Source: Roseimicrobium sp. ORNL1
GTDB lineage: Bacteria > Verrucomicrobiota > Verrucomicrobiia > Verrucomicrobiales > Verrucomicrobiaceae
Reading direction: 5' to 3'
DNA: 64,000 nt
NCBI RefSeq assembly: GCF_011044495.1
Contig: NZ_CP049143.1
Span: forward strand, 4,464,001 to 4,528,000
This document shows, in pieces, positions 54,231 through 63,901 of this stretch; within the stretch, counting starts at the first letter, position 1; each line of letters starts with the position of its first letter. The notes beneath the pieces were generated by a model, which saw nothing but the letters and a program-made list of their open reading frames with translations, was not told where the DNA came from and made no database searches. Made by a program: the position numbers and the translations under genes.

Positions 54231-54884
54231 ATGGGCAGGCTTTTCTCCATCGCACTCGTCTGCATGCTCGCCGCAACCACTTGCGTCGCAGCGCCTCCCC
54301 AAGCATTCGCGCCAGAAGTCTACCAGTCCAAGGATGGCAAGGAATCCATCACTCTGGTCTCCAAGGACAAGGCCGAGCGTTTCGCGAACGACCAAACCAC
54401 CACCGGAACGTATACCCGGACGAAGGACGAGCTTCACGTGACCCTTTCGGCGCAGGGCGTGAGTTTCACCACCGTCTACCGAATCACAAAGCAGGGTCTT
54501 GTTTCACAGCAAAGTCAGGTGCTGTTGAGGAAGCGGTCTTCGATGGGAATGCGGGAAGTGGATCCTCAGTTCGCTCAAGAGTTTCCCCACTCCCCTCCTT
54601 CGCCGGAGGAGCACGTAAGCGTTGAAGGAGGAAGATTGGTCGTGGAACTTACCGTGGATGACAAAGGAATGATCTCCAGAACCAAGCTGCTGGAATCGTC
54701 TGGCTCGCCGGAAATGGACAAGCACATACAAGATTGGATCAAGAAGCGCTGGCGTTTCCCCAAGGGAAAACCGCTTACACACAAACAGACCGTCCACTTC
54801 AAACTAAAGCCGGCTGACAAGGACACCTCCTCAGGTCCGCAGACCGAACTTCAACCTCAATCCCAAAAGGCGGGCCAGAGATGA
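54231..54884 (+). CDS. Exported TonB C-terminal-like protein, first of a tandem pair
   Basis: 217 residues from the ATG at 54231. Signal peptide MGRLFSIALVCMLAATTCVA-APP. The middle domain (TGTYTRTKDELHVTLSAQGV SF) is shared with the next gene, and the C-terminal part (LVVELTVDDKGMISRTKLLE; EMDKHIQDWIKKRWRFPKG) resembles the energy-transducing TonB C-terminal fold, but without an inner-membrane anchor or the usual P-x-Y-P motif. So it is an exported relative, not a TonB. Paralogous to the gene 54 bases downstream. Confidence 0.65.
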   Translation: MGRLFSIALVCMLAATTCVAAPPQAFAPEVYQSKDGKESITLVSKDKAERFANDQTTTGTYTRTKDELHVTLSAQGVSFTTVYRITKQGLVSQQSQVLLRKRSSMGMREVDPQFAQEFPHSPPSPEEHVSVEGGRLVVELTVDDKGMISRTKLLESSGSPEMDKHIQDWIKKRWRFPKGKPLTHKQTVHFKLKPADKDTSSGPQTELQPQSQKAGQR

Positions 54885-54937
54885 TGCGGCGTAGTTTTCC
54901 AACACTCTGACATCAACACGCATCTGGCTTAACACCG

Positions 54938-55612
54938 ATGACTAAACTTCACACCTTCCTGCTCATCAGCCTCCTCGCAGCGACCGTCGGACTCGCAACT
55001 GCAAAGGACGTCGAAGGCCATGTCTACCGCTCCCAAAATGGGAACGAGAGTGTCGCTTTGATTTCCGAGACTGAGGTTGCGCGCTCCGTGAGTGGCATCG
55101 TGACACAGGGCACTTATGTGCGGGAAAAGAACAACCTGCACCTGACCCTTTCAGCACAAGGCGTCCCCTTCAAGACAAGCTATCGCGTCATCAAGGAGGG
55201 TCTTCTGGCGCATGACGGGAAGGTCCTTTTCAGCAAGCAGCCGCCTCAACACGAGAACGTGGAGGAAGTGCCACTCGTGATTGGTCCACGTGAGCCAGGC
55301 GTCAAATTTCCCGCACCGCCCTACCCTCCCACAGCACGCGCGAATCACGTGGAAGGAACGGTAGTCATGGCCATCACAGTCGATGACCAAGGCAAGGTCA
55401 CGGATGCCGCAGTCCGTGAGTCGAGCGGCAACCATGAGCTCGATATGTATACCAAGAACTGGGTGCTAGCGCGCTGGCACTATCCCAAAGGAAAGCCCGC
55501 GATCTACCGGATGCCATTCATCTTCAGACTGGGCTCAGACGACAAGCAGAATAGCACCTCTTCCAACAAACCCACGGGAACGGCAGCTGATAAAAAGCCT
55601 GCCGTCCCGTGA
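54938..55612 (+). CDS. Exported TonB C-terminal-like protein, second of a tandem pair
   Basis: 224 residues. Signal peptide MTKLHTFLLISLLAATVGLA-TAK. It keeps the shared middle (GTYVREKNNLHLTLSAQGVP) and a more classical TonB-C domain: PPYPPTARANHVEGTVVMAI, TVDDQGKVTDAAVRESSGN and ARWHYPKGKPA. The tail is Ser/Thr/Lys-rich. The pair arose by tandem duplication with divergence in the TonB-box-like proline motif. Role unknown. Confidence 0.7.
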   Translation: MTKLHTFLLISLLAATVGLATAKDVEGHVYRSQNGNESVALISETEVARSVSGIVTQGTYVREKNNLHLTLSAQGVPFKTSYRVIKEGLLAHDGKVLFSKQPPQHENVEEVPLVIGPREPGVKFPAPPYPPTARANHVEGTVVMAITVDDQGKVTDAAVRESSGNHELDMYTKNWVLARWHYPKGKPAIYRMPFIFRLGSDDKQNSTSSNKPTGTAADKKPAVP

Positions 55613-55684
55613 ATCTGGTAAAGCAGCTCGTCTTACGTCCGCGTCATGACATTACCGTAAGGGAAAGTCGCGCCGCTTCAGCTC

Positions 55685-56698
55685 TCACTGCTCCGCTGCA
55701 GGCTTCTTCACCGGAGTAGCCTTGCCAAATGCGGACTTGAAAGCGTCCACGGTTTTAGGCCACTCATTACCGCGCGAGTCCAACTCACCCGGATAACCCG
55801 AGTTGGAGTTCCAATAAGTATGCGAGCGCACGCCATGCTCCTTGAGAAAGGCGGCCATGCCTTCCACAAAGGGCGCGGCATTCGGGCCCCACACACCCCA
55901 TTCGTCGATTTGGAAGGGTTTGCCCTTCGCCTTGGCAAACGCCAGCATACCACTCACGCACCACTCATTGTACCCGTTCGTCGCCCGCAGCTTCCACGCC
56001 TCAACAGGATCTTCGGTTTCCCAACCTTCACCGCCCATGCTCTTGGGCTTCCAGTAGAGATCATATCCTACCAAATCCACATAGGCATCACCCGGCCACA
56101 TGGGACGTGGATCGCTGGCACCTTCGGAAACGGAGAAACTCATCCGGAACCTCGACCCGCCCTGCACTCCGCGGAATACCCCGTGAAAGCGCTGCCAGGA
56201 GGCGATGAAGTCAGGGATCATCGCCTCTCGCGAACCGCCTACGCCCCAGGCGAACCACTCACCATTCATTTCGTGGCTGGGCCGGATCACGATTTCATAG
56301 TCGCCCGGATTGTTGGCAACGATCGTCTCCGCGAGACACTTCCAGTGTTCATCATAGGCACCAGTCTTGGCCTCGGCGTAGCTTGCGCCGTTGATGATGA
56401 TGGGCACATCATACACCAGTCGCCGCTTTCCCCTGGCGCCATACACGGTGTTGCTCAGCCAGTCCGAGTAGCGGTAGTTCTCCCACTGGTGGAAATCGAT
56501 CGTGCACAGGATGACATCCACGGGTCTCCCGAGCCACTTCTCAAAAGCCAGCACCCGCTCCATGGAGTTCTCGCCATACACCCCCAGCAGCGGCTCATCG
56601 GCTTGAGCTTTCGGAAGGAAGGCGAGCGTCATGGCCACGCAGGCAACGCTCGTAACACTGCGGGCAAGTGAGGGGCACACCTTTTTCAACAGGAACAT
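55685..56698 (-). CDS. Exported GH26-type beta-mannanase-like glycoside hydrolase
   Basis: 337 residues from the ATG at 56698. Signal peptide ends near FLPKAQA-DE. GH26 catalytic residues are visible: acid/base Glu in RPSHEMNGEWFAWG near residue 142 and nucleophile Glu in FQIDEWGVWGPN near 264; DLVGYDLYW is a typical barrel strand. It should cleave beta-1,4 (or 1,3) mannan or related glycans in the periplasm. Alternative upstream ATG at 56722 is in frame. The gene is followed in the same direction by nothing in this operon. Confidence 0.82.
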   Translation of the reverse strand: MFLLKKVCPSLARSVTSVACVAMTLAFLPKAQADEPLLGVYGENSMERVLAFEKWLGRPVDVILCTIDFHQWENYRYSDWLSNTVYGARGKRRLVYDVPIIINGASYAEAKTGAYDEHWKCLAETIVANNPGDYEIVIRPSHEMNGEWFAWGVGGSREAMIPDFIASWQRFHGVFRGVQGGSRFRMSFSVSEGASDPRPMWPGDAYVDLVGYDLYWKPKSMGGEGWETEDPVEAWKLRATNGYNEWCVSGMLAFAKAKGKPFQIDEWGVWGPNAAPFVEGMAAFLKEHGVRSHTYWNSNSGYPGELDSRGNEWPKTVDAFKSAFGKATPVKKPAAEQ

Positions 56699-56756
56699 CG
56701 CAGTGACTAGACTCGACGCCAAGGGCTGTCGAGTTCTTTGTCACCCCTGGAAAATG

Positions 56757-56788
56757 CCTTCCACACGCCATGGGAATGGCGTGTGGAA
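56757..56788 (-). terminator. Terminator-like hairpin after clpB
   Basis: CTTCCACACGCCAT and ATGGCGTGTGGAAG form a perfect 14-base stem with a GGGA loop, 19 bases beyond the end of clpB on the minus strand and before the GH26 gene. In transcript direction it is followed by GCATTTTCC. Confidence 0.75.
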
Positions 56789-56806
56789 GAAATCAACACG
56801 AGCGAC

Positions 56807-59380
56807 TTATGCCTTGGTCACAAACTCCAGCTTTCCGTCCTTCACGCGTCCCTCCACCTGGGAGCCGTCGGTGAATTTGCCTTCGAGCATGTCTAGTGAG
56901 AGCGGATCGAGGATGAGTTTCTGGATGGCGCGTTTCAGAGGACGAGCGCCGAAGACGGGGTCATAGCCTTCATCTGCCACCTTGCGCACGGCCTCGTCCG
57001 CGAGATGCAGGGTGATGTTCTGCTTCTTCAAGCGATCCACCACGCGCTGCACCTGGATTTTCACGATCTGGTCGAGATCCTTCGCATGCAGTCGATCGAA
57101 GATAATGATCTCATCCACGCGGTTCAGGAACTCGGGACGGAAGAATTGCTTCAGAGCATCTTTCACCAAAGCTTCGCGCTGCTCGGCATTCTCCTCATTC
57201 TGGATAAACTGGCTGCCGATGTTGCTGGTCATGATGAGGACCGTATTGCGGAAGTCCACGGTGCGCCCCTGGCCATCCGTGATGCGTCCGTCATCCAGCA
57301 CCTGCAGGAGTGTGTTGAAGACATCCGGGTGCGCCTTCTCGACTTCATCGAAAAGGACCACGCTGTACGGACGGCGACGCACGGCCTCCGTGAGTTGGCC
57401 ACCTTCTTCATAACCGACATATCCAGGAGGCGCGCCAATGAGACGAGCCACGCTGTGCTTCTCCATGTACTCGCTCATGTCGAGACGGGTCATAGCATTC
57501 TCATCATCAAAGAGGAACTCGGCGAGCGCCTTGCTCAGCTCCGTCTTACCTACACCCGTGGGTCCCAGGAAGAGGAAACTGCCGATGGGGCGATTCTCAT
57601 CCTGCAGCCCCGCACGCGCACGGCGCACGGCGTTGGACACGGCACTGATGGCACTCGTCTGACCGATGACACGATGGCGCAGACGCTCCTCCATGTGCGT
57701 GAGCTTGCTGCGCTCACCTTCCTGGAGGCGTGAAACGGGAATGCCCGTCCAGCTTGCGACAACCTTGGCAATGTCGTCATCGGTCACCTCTTCACGCAGG
57801 AGCGTGCGACCACCCTGCGCCTCGGCCTTGCTGGCATCGGCGAGCTTCTTTTCAAGATCGGGGATGAGTCCATACTGGATCTCACCGGCACGTGCGAAGT
57901 CGCCACGACGCTGGGCCTGCTCCTGTTCGGTGCGCAGACGATCGACTTCCTCCTTCACCTTGCGGCTCTCCTGCACGGATTCCTTTTCCTTCTGCCACTG
58001 GGCCTTGAGCCCGGTGCTCTTTTCCTTGAGGTCGGCAATCTCCTTCTCCAGTCGCGCGAGGTGCGCGCGGCTGCCGGGATCCGTTTCCTTCTTCAGCACC
58101 TGGCGCTCCATCTCATACTGCATGATGGCGCGCTCCAGCACGTCGATCTCCGTGGGCATGGAGTCGAGTTCGATCTTCAGACGGCTCGCGGCTTCATCCA
58201 CGAGGTCCACGGCCTTGTCCGGCAGGAAGCGATCGCTGATGTAGCGATGGCTCAGCGTCGCCGCGGCGACGATGGCGCTATCCTGAATCCTCACACCATG
58301 ATGCACCTCATAGCGCTCCTTCAGGCCGCGCAGGATGGCGATGGTGTCCTCCACACTCGGCTCGCCGACATACACCGGCTGAAAGCGGCGCTCGAGAGCG
58401 GCGTCCTTCTCAATGTATTTGCGATACTCATCCAGCGTGGTCGCACCGACGCAGCGCAGTTCCCCACGGGCGAGCTGCGGCTTGAGCAGGTTGCTCGCGT
58501 CTACCGCGCCCTCGCTCTTGCCCGCACCCACGATGGTGTGCAGTTCGTCGATGAAGAGAATGATCTGGCCTTCGCTGGAAGTCACTTCCTTGAGGAAAGC
58601 TTTCAGACGCTCTTCGAACTCGCCGCGATACTTCGCGCCGGCGAGCATACCGCCGAGGTCCATGCTGATGACGCGCTTGTTCTTCAATGAATCCGGCACG
58701 TCACCGGCCACGATGCGGCGCGCGAGGCCCTCCACGATGGCGGTCTTCCCCACGCCGGGCTCACCGATGAGCACGGGATTGTTCTTACTGCGGCGGCTGA
58801 GCACCTGCATCACGCGGCGGATTTCCTCGTCGCGACCAATCACGGGGTCGATTTTACCCTGCCGGGCGCGCGCGGTGAGATCGGTGCCGTATTTCTCAAG
58901 GGTCTGATATTTGCCCTCCGGGTCCTGGTCCGTCACGCGCTGGGCGCCACGCACGGAGGTGAGGGCCTGCAGCAGCGTATCGTGCTTCAGGCCGGCCTGC
59001 TTCAGCGCGCCTTCGATGTCCGTGCGCGTCTTGGTGAGCGCCAGGAGGAAGTGCTCCACGCTGAGGTAGTCGTCCTTCAGCGCGTGTTGCTCCTTCTCCG
59101 CGTTCGCCATGGTCTCGCGGAGATCGCTGCTCATGTGCTGCGGCCCACCGCCGCCGGAAACTTTTGGCTGCTTGGCGAGGTGTGCCTCCACAGCAGACTT
59201 GAGGTTGGCAGGCGAGGCGCCCACCTTCTCCAAGAGGGGTTTGGTCACGCCTTCCGTCTGCTCCAGGAGGGCAAGGAGGACGTGGGAAGGCTTGAGTTCC
59301 GCGTGCCCATAGCGGCCCGCGATGGATTGTCCGGAGGCGAGGGCCTCCTGCATTTTGAGAGTGAAACGGTCAGGATTCAT
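56807..59380 (-). CDS. clpB: ATP-dependent disaggregase ClpB
   Basis: 857 residues, standard length. An N-domain (residues 1-145, [20 protein letters not shown]) is followed by NBD1 with Walker [16 protein letters not shown] near 205, [11 protein letters not shown] and the coiled M domain at about 400-525 ([20 protein letters not shown]; the M domain distinguishes ClpB from ClpA/C). NBD2 has [16 protein letters not shown] near 605, [20 protein letters not shown] and sensor 2 at the end. It rescues aggregated proteins with DnaK. Upstream is an inverted repeat that may regulate it (59433-59460). Confidence 0.97.
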   Translation of the reverse strand: MNPDRFTLKMQEALASGQSIAGRYGHAELKPSHVLLALLEQTEGVTKPLLEKVGASPANLKSAVEAHLAKQPKVSGGGGPQHMSSDLRETMANAEKEQHALKDDYLSVEHFLLALTKTRTDIEGALKQAGLKHDTLLQALTSVRGAQRVTDQDPEGKYQTLEKYGTDLTARARQGKIDPVIGRDEEIRRVMQVLSRRSKNNPVLIGEPGVGKTAIVEGLARRIVAGDVPDSLKNKRVISMDLGGMLAGAKYRGEFEERLKAFLKEVTSSEGQIILFIDELHTIVGAGKSEGAVDASNLLKPQLARGELRCVGATTLDEYRKYIEKDAALERRFQPVYVGEPSVEDTIAILRGLKERYEVHHGVRIQDSAIVAAATLSHRYISDRFLPDKAVDLVDEAASRLKIELDSMPTEIDVLERAIMQYEMERQVLKKETDPGSRAHLARLEKEIADLKEKSTGLKAQWQKEKESVQESRKVKEEVDRLRTEQEQAQRRGDFARAGEIQYGLIPDLEKKLADASKAEAQGGRTLLREEVTDDDIAKVVASWTGIPVSRLQEGERSKLTHMEERLRHRVIGQTSAISAVSNAVRRARAGLQDENRPIGSFLFLGPTGVGKTELSKALAEFLFDDENAMTRLDMSEYMEKHSVARLIGAPPGYVGYEEGGQLTEAVRRRPYSVVLFDEVEKAHPDVFNTLLQVLDDGRITDGQGRTVDFRNTVLIMTSNIGSQFIQNEENAEQREALVKDALKQFFRPEFLNRVDEIIIFDRLHAKDLDQIVKIQVQRVVDRLKKQNITLHLADEAVRKVADEGYDPVFGARPLKRAIQKLILDPLSLDMLEGKFTDGSQVEGRVKDGKLEFVTKA

Positions 59381-59432
59381 GCAGTGCGAAAATTGAGAAT
59401 GCTGGTTCTACTCATGCAATTGGCATGCCGAT

Positions 59433-59460
59433 ATTTTCAATACGTCACTCCATTGAAAAT
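59433..59460 (-). promoter_or_regulatory. Inverted repeat upstream of clpB, candidate operator
   Basis: ATTTTCAAT (59433-59441) and ATTGAAAAT (59452-59460) form a perfect 9-base inverted pair with a 10-base spacer, 53-80 bases before the clpB start. The layout resembles the CIRCE box of heat-shock genes (9-9-9), but the sequence does not match CIRCE. It is the likeliest regulatory site for clpB. Confidence 0.5.
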
Positions 59461-59856
59461 GAACGTATTAATCTGAAATCCTACGCAAGGAACGTGTGAC
59501 ACAATAACCCAATAGCGGCAAAATCGCGAGAGTCGGACGGTGGGCAAGATGCCATTTTGTCACGCGAAAGCCCGGGACATCGACAGTGAGCGAGGGCCTC
59601 CTGTCTCTCGACAACCGTCGGATGCGGACTGAGTTCATCCTATTCTACTAGTCGTCTAGCATACGCGCCTTGGTCGCACCGCTGTTGCAAAACGCCTTCC
59701 AGTTGAAGCCAGACTCAGGTGAGATTTCTCGCGCGCACCCGTACGCGGGTGGGCGCGTATCACGGGATGGAGCGCGTGGCAGTGGTTTTCCCCTTGCCCG
59801 CCTCCCCGTTTCGTGGATTGTCGCCCTCCCTATTCTTCAGTCTCACCACTTTACTC
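59461..59856. other. Gene-free divergent gap before fabF
   Basis: About 400 bases between the clpB operator and fabF. Codons in frame with fabF run back to 59719 but are proline/arginine-rich and not conserved-looking. No acpP, no RNA gene and no repeat element could be supported here; it must hold the fabF promoter. Confidence 0.4.
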
Positions 59857-61101
59857 ATGTCCGACCGTCGCGTTGTCATCACCGGAATTGGCGTTGTCAC
59901 CCCTGTGGGGAACAACAAGGATGAATTTTGGAAGAACCTTGTAGCTGGCCAGAGCGGCATCCAGAACATCACGGCTTTTGACACCACGGAATACGGCACG
60001 CATTTCGGTGGTGAGGCGAAAGGCTTTGACCCGAAGCCCTACTTCTCAGACTTCAAGGACGCGCGTCGCGCCGACCGCTTCACCCAGCTCGCCATGGCCG
60101 CGGCCAAGATGTCCGTGGCAGACAGCGGCCTGGAGCCAGACAAGCTCGATGTAACCCGCGTGGGCGTGATGGTCGGCTCCGGCATTGGTGGCCTCATGAC
60201 GCTGGAAGACAACCACGAGCTGCTGCTGAAGAAGCACCCCAGCCGCGTGTCGCCTTTCACCATCCCGATGATGATCAGCAACATCGCCAGCGGGATGATC
60301 TCCATGGAGTACGGCTTCCTCGGGCCGAACATGTGCATCGTGACCGCCTGTGCGACTTCGAACCACTGCATCGGTGAAGCTTGGCGCATCATCAAATTCG
60401 GCGACGCGGACGTCATCGTCGCCGGTGGCGCGGAAGCAAGCATCTCGCCGATGGGTCTCTCGGGCTTCGGCAACATGAAGGCTCTGAGCACCCGCAACGA
60501 CGCACCGGAAAAGGCCAGCCGTCCCTTCGACAAGGACCGCGATGGCTTCGTGATGGGCGAAGGCTCCGGCGTGGTGATCCTGGAAGAGTATGAGCACGCG
60601 AAGAAGCGCGGTGCGCACATCTATTGCGAGCTCGCCGGCTACGGCCTGAGCGCGGACGCCTACCACCTGAGCGCTCCCCTGCCCGATGGCTCCGGCGCAG
60701 CGCGCTGCATGAACATGGCGCTGAAGCATGCCAAGCTGAACGCCGACCAGATCTCCTACGTAAACGCGCACGCCACCAGCACCCCGGTGGGCGACGTGTG
60801 CGAAACGCAGGCCATCAAGAAGACCTTCGGCGACTACGCGACGAACGGCCTCCTCGTGAGCGCCACGAAGTCCATGACCGGCCACCTCCTCGGTGCCGCC
60901 GGCGGTGTGGAACTCGCCGCGAGCATCCTCGCCATCCGCGACCAGATCATTCCTCCAACCATCAACGTGGAAAACCAGGACCCTGCCGTCGACCTCGACG
61001 TGGTGCCGAACGTGGCCCGCGAAGCGAAGGTGACTGCCGCGCTGAGCAACTCCTTCGGCTTCGGTGGACACAATGCGGCGGTGCTGGTGACGAAGATCTG
61101 A
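59857..61101 (+). CDS. fabF: Beta-ketoacyl-ACP synthase II
   Basis: 414 residues. Thiolase-fold condensing enzyme with Cys-His-His triad: Cys in CIVTACATSNHCIGEA near residue 164, His in NAHATSTPVGD near 306 and His in SMTGHLLGAAGG near 342. SNSFGFGGHNAAVLV ends the fold. KAS II elongates acyl-ACP in fatty acid synthesis. No acpP or other fab gene is adjacent. ATG 59857 follows CACCACTTTACTC. Confidence 0.95.
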   Translation: MSDRRVVITGIGVVTPVGNNKDEFWKNLVAGQSGIQNITAFDTTEYGTHFGGEAKGFDPKPYFSDFKDARRADRFTQLAMAAAKMSVADSGLEPDKLDVTRVGVMVGSGIGGLMTLEDNHELLLKKHPSRVSPFTIPMMISNIASGMISMEYGFLGPNMCIVTACATSNHCIGEAWRIIKFGDADVIVAGGAEASISPMGLSGFGNMKALSTRNDAPEKASRPFDKDRDGFVMGEGSGVVILEEYEHAKKRGAHIYCELAGYGLSADAYHLSAPLPDGSGAARCMNMALKHAKLNADQISYVNAHATSTPVGDVCETQAIKKTFGDYATNGLLVSATKSMTGHLLGAAGGVELAASILAIRDQIIPPTINVENQDPAVDLDVVPNVAREAKVTAALSNSFGFGGHNAAVLVTKI

Positions 61102-61128
61102 TGGTGGCCTACGGGCGGGTGGAGACTG

Positions 61129-61229
61129 AGTAATCAGTGGGTCAGTGAGCAGTAAACAGAACTGAAAGCATCTCTTTGATTTGTTGGATGGCAGCTTCTG
61201 ATTACTGAACACTGACTACTGTTTACTGG
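61129..61229. repeat. Heptanucleotide-type inverted repeat between fabF and next gene
   Basis: Left arm 61129-61158: AGTAATC, AGTGGGTC, AGTGAGC, AGTAAAC. Right arm about 61201-61228: ATTACTG, AACACTG, ACTACTG, TTTACTG, the reverse complement pattern. So both arms are tandem degenerate 7-mers around CAGT, and they pair with each other. It ends at the next gene's start codon. Confidence 0.8.
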
Positions 61230-61230
61230 T

Positions 61231-62655
61231 ATGCCTTCCCACGACGCCATCATCATCGGCTCCGGCCCTAATGGGCTCGCGGCGGCGATTCGTCTGGCGC
61301 AAAAGGGTTGGAGGGTGCTGGTACTCGAAACGGCCAGCACCACGGGTGGTGGCACGCGGACAAAGGAGCTTACGCTCCCCGGCTTCCGCCACGATGTGTG
61401 CTCCGCGGTGCATCCCATGGGGCTCGGCTCGCCCTACCTGCGTGCGCTTGGACCGGAGCTGGAAAAGCATGGCCTGCACTGGATTCAGCCGGACCGTCCA
61501 CTGGCGCACCCACTGGAGGGCGGACGCGCGGCGGTACTGCATCGCTCACTGGACGAGACAGCAAACTCCCTCGGCAAGGACGCGGCAAGGTACCGCCTGT
61601 TCTTCAAGGTACTCGTGGAGTACGCGCATGAACTCTACGGCGACATGCTCGCACCTGCAGGTTTCCCCAAGCATCCCTACCTCATGGCCAGGCTCGGCAT
61701 GGGCGCAGGATTGCCAGCCACATGGTTCGCGAAGTATTTCTCGACGGAAGAAGGCCGCGCCCTCTTCGGCGGATGCGCGGCACACTCCATCATGGCGCTG
61801 CATCTGCCGCTGACCTCGGCGATTGGTGTGGTGCTCCAGCTCAGCGGGCATGCCGTGGGCTGGCCGATTCCCGAGGGTGGCTCCCAGCGCATCACGGATG
61901 CCATGGTGGGCCTGCTGCGCTCACTCGGTGGTGAGGTGCAGTGTGATACACCGGTAAAGTCTCTCGCAGACCTGCCTCCGGCGAAGGCGTATCTCTTTGA
62001 CCTGAGCCCCAAGAATGTCTCGCGCATCTGTGGCGAGGCACTGCCGGCCAGCTACCGCAGCAAGCTCGAGCGCTTCCGCCACGGGCCGGGCGTGTTCAAG
62101 GTGGACTACGCACTCAACGCACCGATTCCCTGGGCCAATGAAGAGTGCCGCAAGGCTGGCACCGTGCACGTGGGCGGCAACATGGCTGAGCTGGTCACCA
62201 GCGAACGTGATGCCTGGGAAGGCAGGCTGAATGACGCGCCCTTCGTTCTGGTCGCACAGCCGAGCGTCCACGACGCGACACGCGCTCCCGCAGGCAAGCA
62301 CGTCGTCTGGGCCTACTGCCATGTGCCGGCGAATTCCACGGAGGACCGGCTGGAGATCATCACGAAGCAAATTGAGCGATTCGCCCCCGGATTCCGCGAC
62401 TGCATCATGGCACATCACACCATGAACTGCGCGGAAATGGAGGCCTACAATCCGAACTACATCGGCGGCGATGTCATCGGCGGTGTCACCGACTGGCGGC
62501 AGCTTTTCACACGCCCGGTGGGAATGTTCGACCCGTATGCCACGCCGAACAGCAAAATCTTCCTCTGCTCCGCCTCCACGCCGCCCGGCGGGGGCGTGCA
62601 TGGCATGTGCGGCTACTGGGCCGCAGAGAGTGTGGCGAAGCGCGTGAACAGGTAA
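61231..62655 (+). CDS. Phytoene-desaturase-like FAD/NAD(P)-binding oxidoreductase
   Basis: 474 residues. The dinucleotide-binding start is AIIIGSGPNGLAAAIRLAQK followed by G-W-R-V-L-V-L-E; GGTRTKELTLPGFRHDVCSA is the second conserved block. The C-terminal FAD loop is PPGGGVHGMCGYWAAESVAK. This group (COG1233-like) comprises carotenoid-type desaturases and uncharacterised amine/phenol oxidases; no crt gene is nearby, so the substrate cannot be stated. Starts with the ATG immediately after a heptamer repeat. Confidence 0.82.
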   Translation: MPSHDAIIIGSGPNGLAAAIRLAQKGWRVLVLETASTTGGGTRTKELTLPGFRHDVCSAVHPMGLGSPYLRALGPELEKHGLHWIQPDRPLAHPLEGGRAAVLHRSLDETANSLGKDAARYRLFFKVLVEYAHELYGDMLAPAGFPKHPYLMARLGMGAGLPATWFAKYFSTEEGRALFGGCAAHSIMALHLPLTSAIGVVLQLSGHAVGWPIPEGGSQRITDAMVGLLRSLGGEVQCDTPVKSLADLPPAKAYLFDLSPKNVSRICGEALPASYRSKLERFRHGPGVFKVDYALNAPIPWANEECRKAGTVHVGGNMAELVTSERDAWEGRLNDAPFVLVAQPSVHDATRAPAGKHVVWAYCHVPANSTEDRLEIITKQIERFAPGFRDCIMAHHTMNCAEMEAYNPNYIGGDVIGGVTDWRQLFTRPVGMFDPYATPNSKIFLCSASTPPGGGVHGMCGYWAAESVAKRVNR

Positions 62656-62715
62656 AACCCTGAGGCTGACATCCAGTGGCGCAAGGAGGAGGGGAATTGA
62701 CTTCCCCCCCACGGC

Positions 62716-63132
62716 GTGGCAAAATATTGGATGTCAAAAACGCAGGTTCGAGATGAAGATGCCGCTGACAAGGCTGCTCGCATCCTTGACCTTGAGTTTG
62801 ACAGACCGCGCAGTCTGACCGCGCTCTCTCTGGAGGTTGGTCTGAGCCCCACACAACTCAGCCGCGCGTTTCACTCGCGTCATGGAGTTACCATTCCGGG
62901 CTATGTGCGCCGACTTAGAACGACCCTGGCATCACACCTTCTCTCCACCACCGACATGATGATCGGCGAGATCGGGCTGGCGGTGGGCTATCACAGCATG
63001 AGCGCGTTTGTCCGGGGGTTCACGCGCGAGAGCGGCAGGACCCCCAGCACCTTCCGTGCGGAGGCGCGTACGCAAACGGCGGCGGACAGGCAGGCCACTC
63101 TGGCAGGAGACGCACTGCCGGCCATTGCCTGA
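62716..63132 (+). CDS. Minimal AraC-type transcription regulator
   Basis: 138 residues, almost entirely the double helix-turn-helix domain: SLTALSLEVGLSPTQLSRAF (first HTH) and MIGEIGLAVGYHSMSAFVRG + FTRESGRTPSTFR (second HTH with the conserved GY-x2-x-SAF and G-x-TPS). There is no separate ligand-binding domain, so it may respond through expression level or another partner. It could control the neighbouring cupredoxin gene, 66 bases downstream. Confidence 0.82.
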   Translation: MAKYWMSKTQVRDEDAADKAARILDLEFDRPRSLTALSLEVGLSPTQLSRAFHSRHGVTIPGYVRRLRTTLASHLLSTTDMMIGEIGLAVGYHSMSAFVRGFTRESGRTPSTFRAEARTQTAADRQATLAGDALPAIA

Positions 63133-63197
63133 ACGCAGCCGCGCGTGGACATTTCTCCATGGTTGCGCCCGGATGCAGCTTCCAGTAGTCTGCGGCC

Positions 63198-63839
63198 ATG
63201 CTCCCCCCATGGACATGGCAGATTGTGGCTCTGACGCTGGCGATCATTCCGCAATGGCTGACAGCCCAGGCAACCATTGAAGGCACCGTGCCTGCCACGG
63301 GCGCAGCCATGTCCCCGCCCCCTTCGCCCAAGTATCAATTGAAGGCTGGCTCCGTAGCCCCCTCGCCCCGCCAGGTCGCGGTGGTGTATCTGGAGGGAAA
63401 CTTCGGATCCCGTGCGGGTAACAAGACCGTGACCTTCGGCCAGAAGGGGTACCAGTTCGATCCCGGTGTGATTGTGGTACAAACGGGCACGCGCGTGTCG
63501 TTTCCCAACTTCGACGACGACTACCACAACGTGTTCAGCTATTCCAAGACCAAGCGCTTCGACCTCGGGCGGTACCGCAAGGATGAGACACCGCCTGCGC
63601 TCGTCTTCGAAAAGCCCGGCATCGTGCGTCTCTATTGCGAGATCCACGAGCACATGCGCGGTGTGATCGTGGTGGTGGACACACCCCACTTCACCACCAC
63701 CACCGCGGAGGGAAAATTCAAACTCACCGGACTGCCTGCTGGCAACTATGTGCTGAAGGCGTGGTTGGATGACAAGACCACGCTGCAACAGCCAGTGACG
63801 CTGAAATCCGGTGTGCTCAAGGTGGACTTCAAGAAGTAG
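63198..63839 (+). CDS. Exported cupredoxin-type blue-copper protein with C-terminal carboxypeptidase-regulatory-like domain
   Basis: 213 residues. Signal peptide MLPPWTWQIVALTLAIIPQW + LTAQA. The cupredoxin domain (about 85-160) has type 1 copper ligands: His in DYHNVFSYSKTK near 109, then Cys, His and Met in RLYCEIHEHMRGVI near 146-152. A small beta-sandwich (AEGKFKLTGLPAGNYVLKAW) follows, as in carboxypeptidase-regulatory-like domains. It likely carries electrons in the periplasm. Probably co-transcribed with the partial gene after it. Confidence 0.82.
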   Translation: MLPPWTWQIVALTLAIIPQWLTAQATIEGTVPATGAAMSPPPSPKYQLKAGSVAPSPRQVAVVYLEGNFGSRAGNKTVTFGQKGYQFDPGVIVVQTGTRVSFPNFDDDYHNVFSYSKTKRFDLGRYRKDETPPALVFEKPGIVRLYCEIHEHMRGVIVVVDTPHFTTTTAEGKFKLTGLPAGNYVLKAWLDDKTTLQQPVTLKSGVLKVDFKK

Positions 63840-63901
63840 CACAACCTCGCACCACACTCCCTCCGGACTCGCGCGGGCGCAGTATCCCTCCCACCCCTCC
63901 A

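Noticed and set aside
59433-59460. True CIRCE (HrcA) box upstream of clpB
   Set aside because: The spacing is similar but the sequence shares nothing with TTAGCACTC/GAGTGCTAA, so it was listed only as a candidate operator.
60046-61212. 388-codon minus-strand open frame over fabF
   Set aside because: Antisense shadow; fabF has the full catalytic triad.
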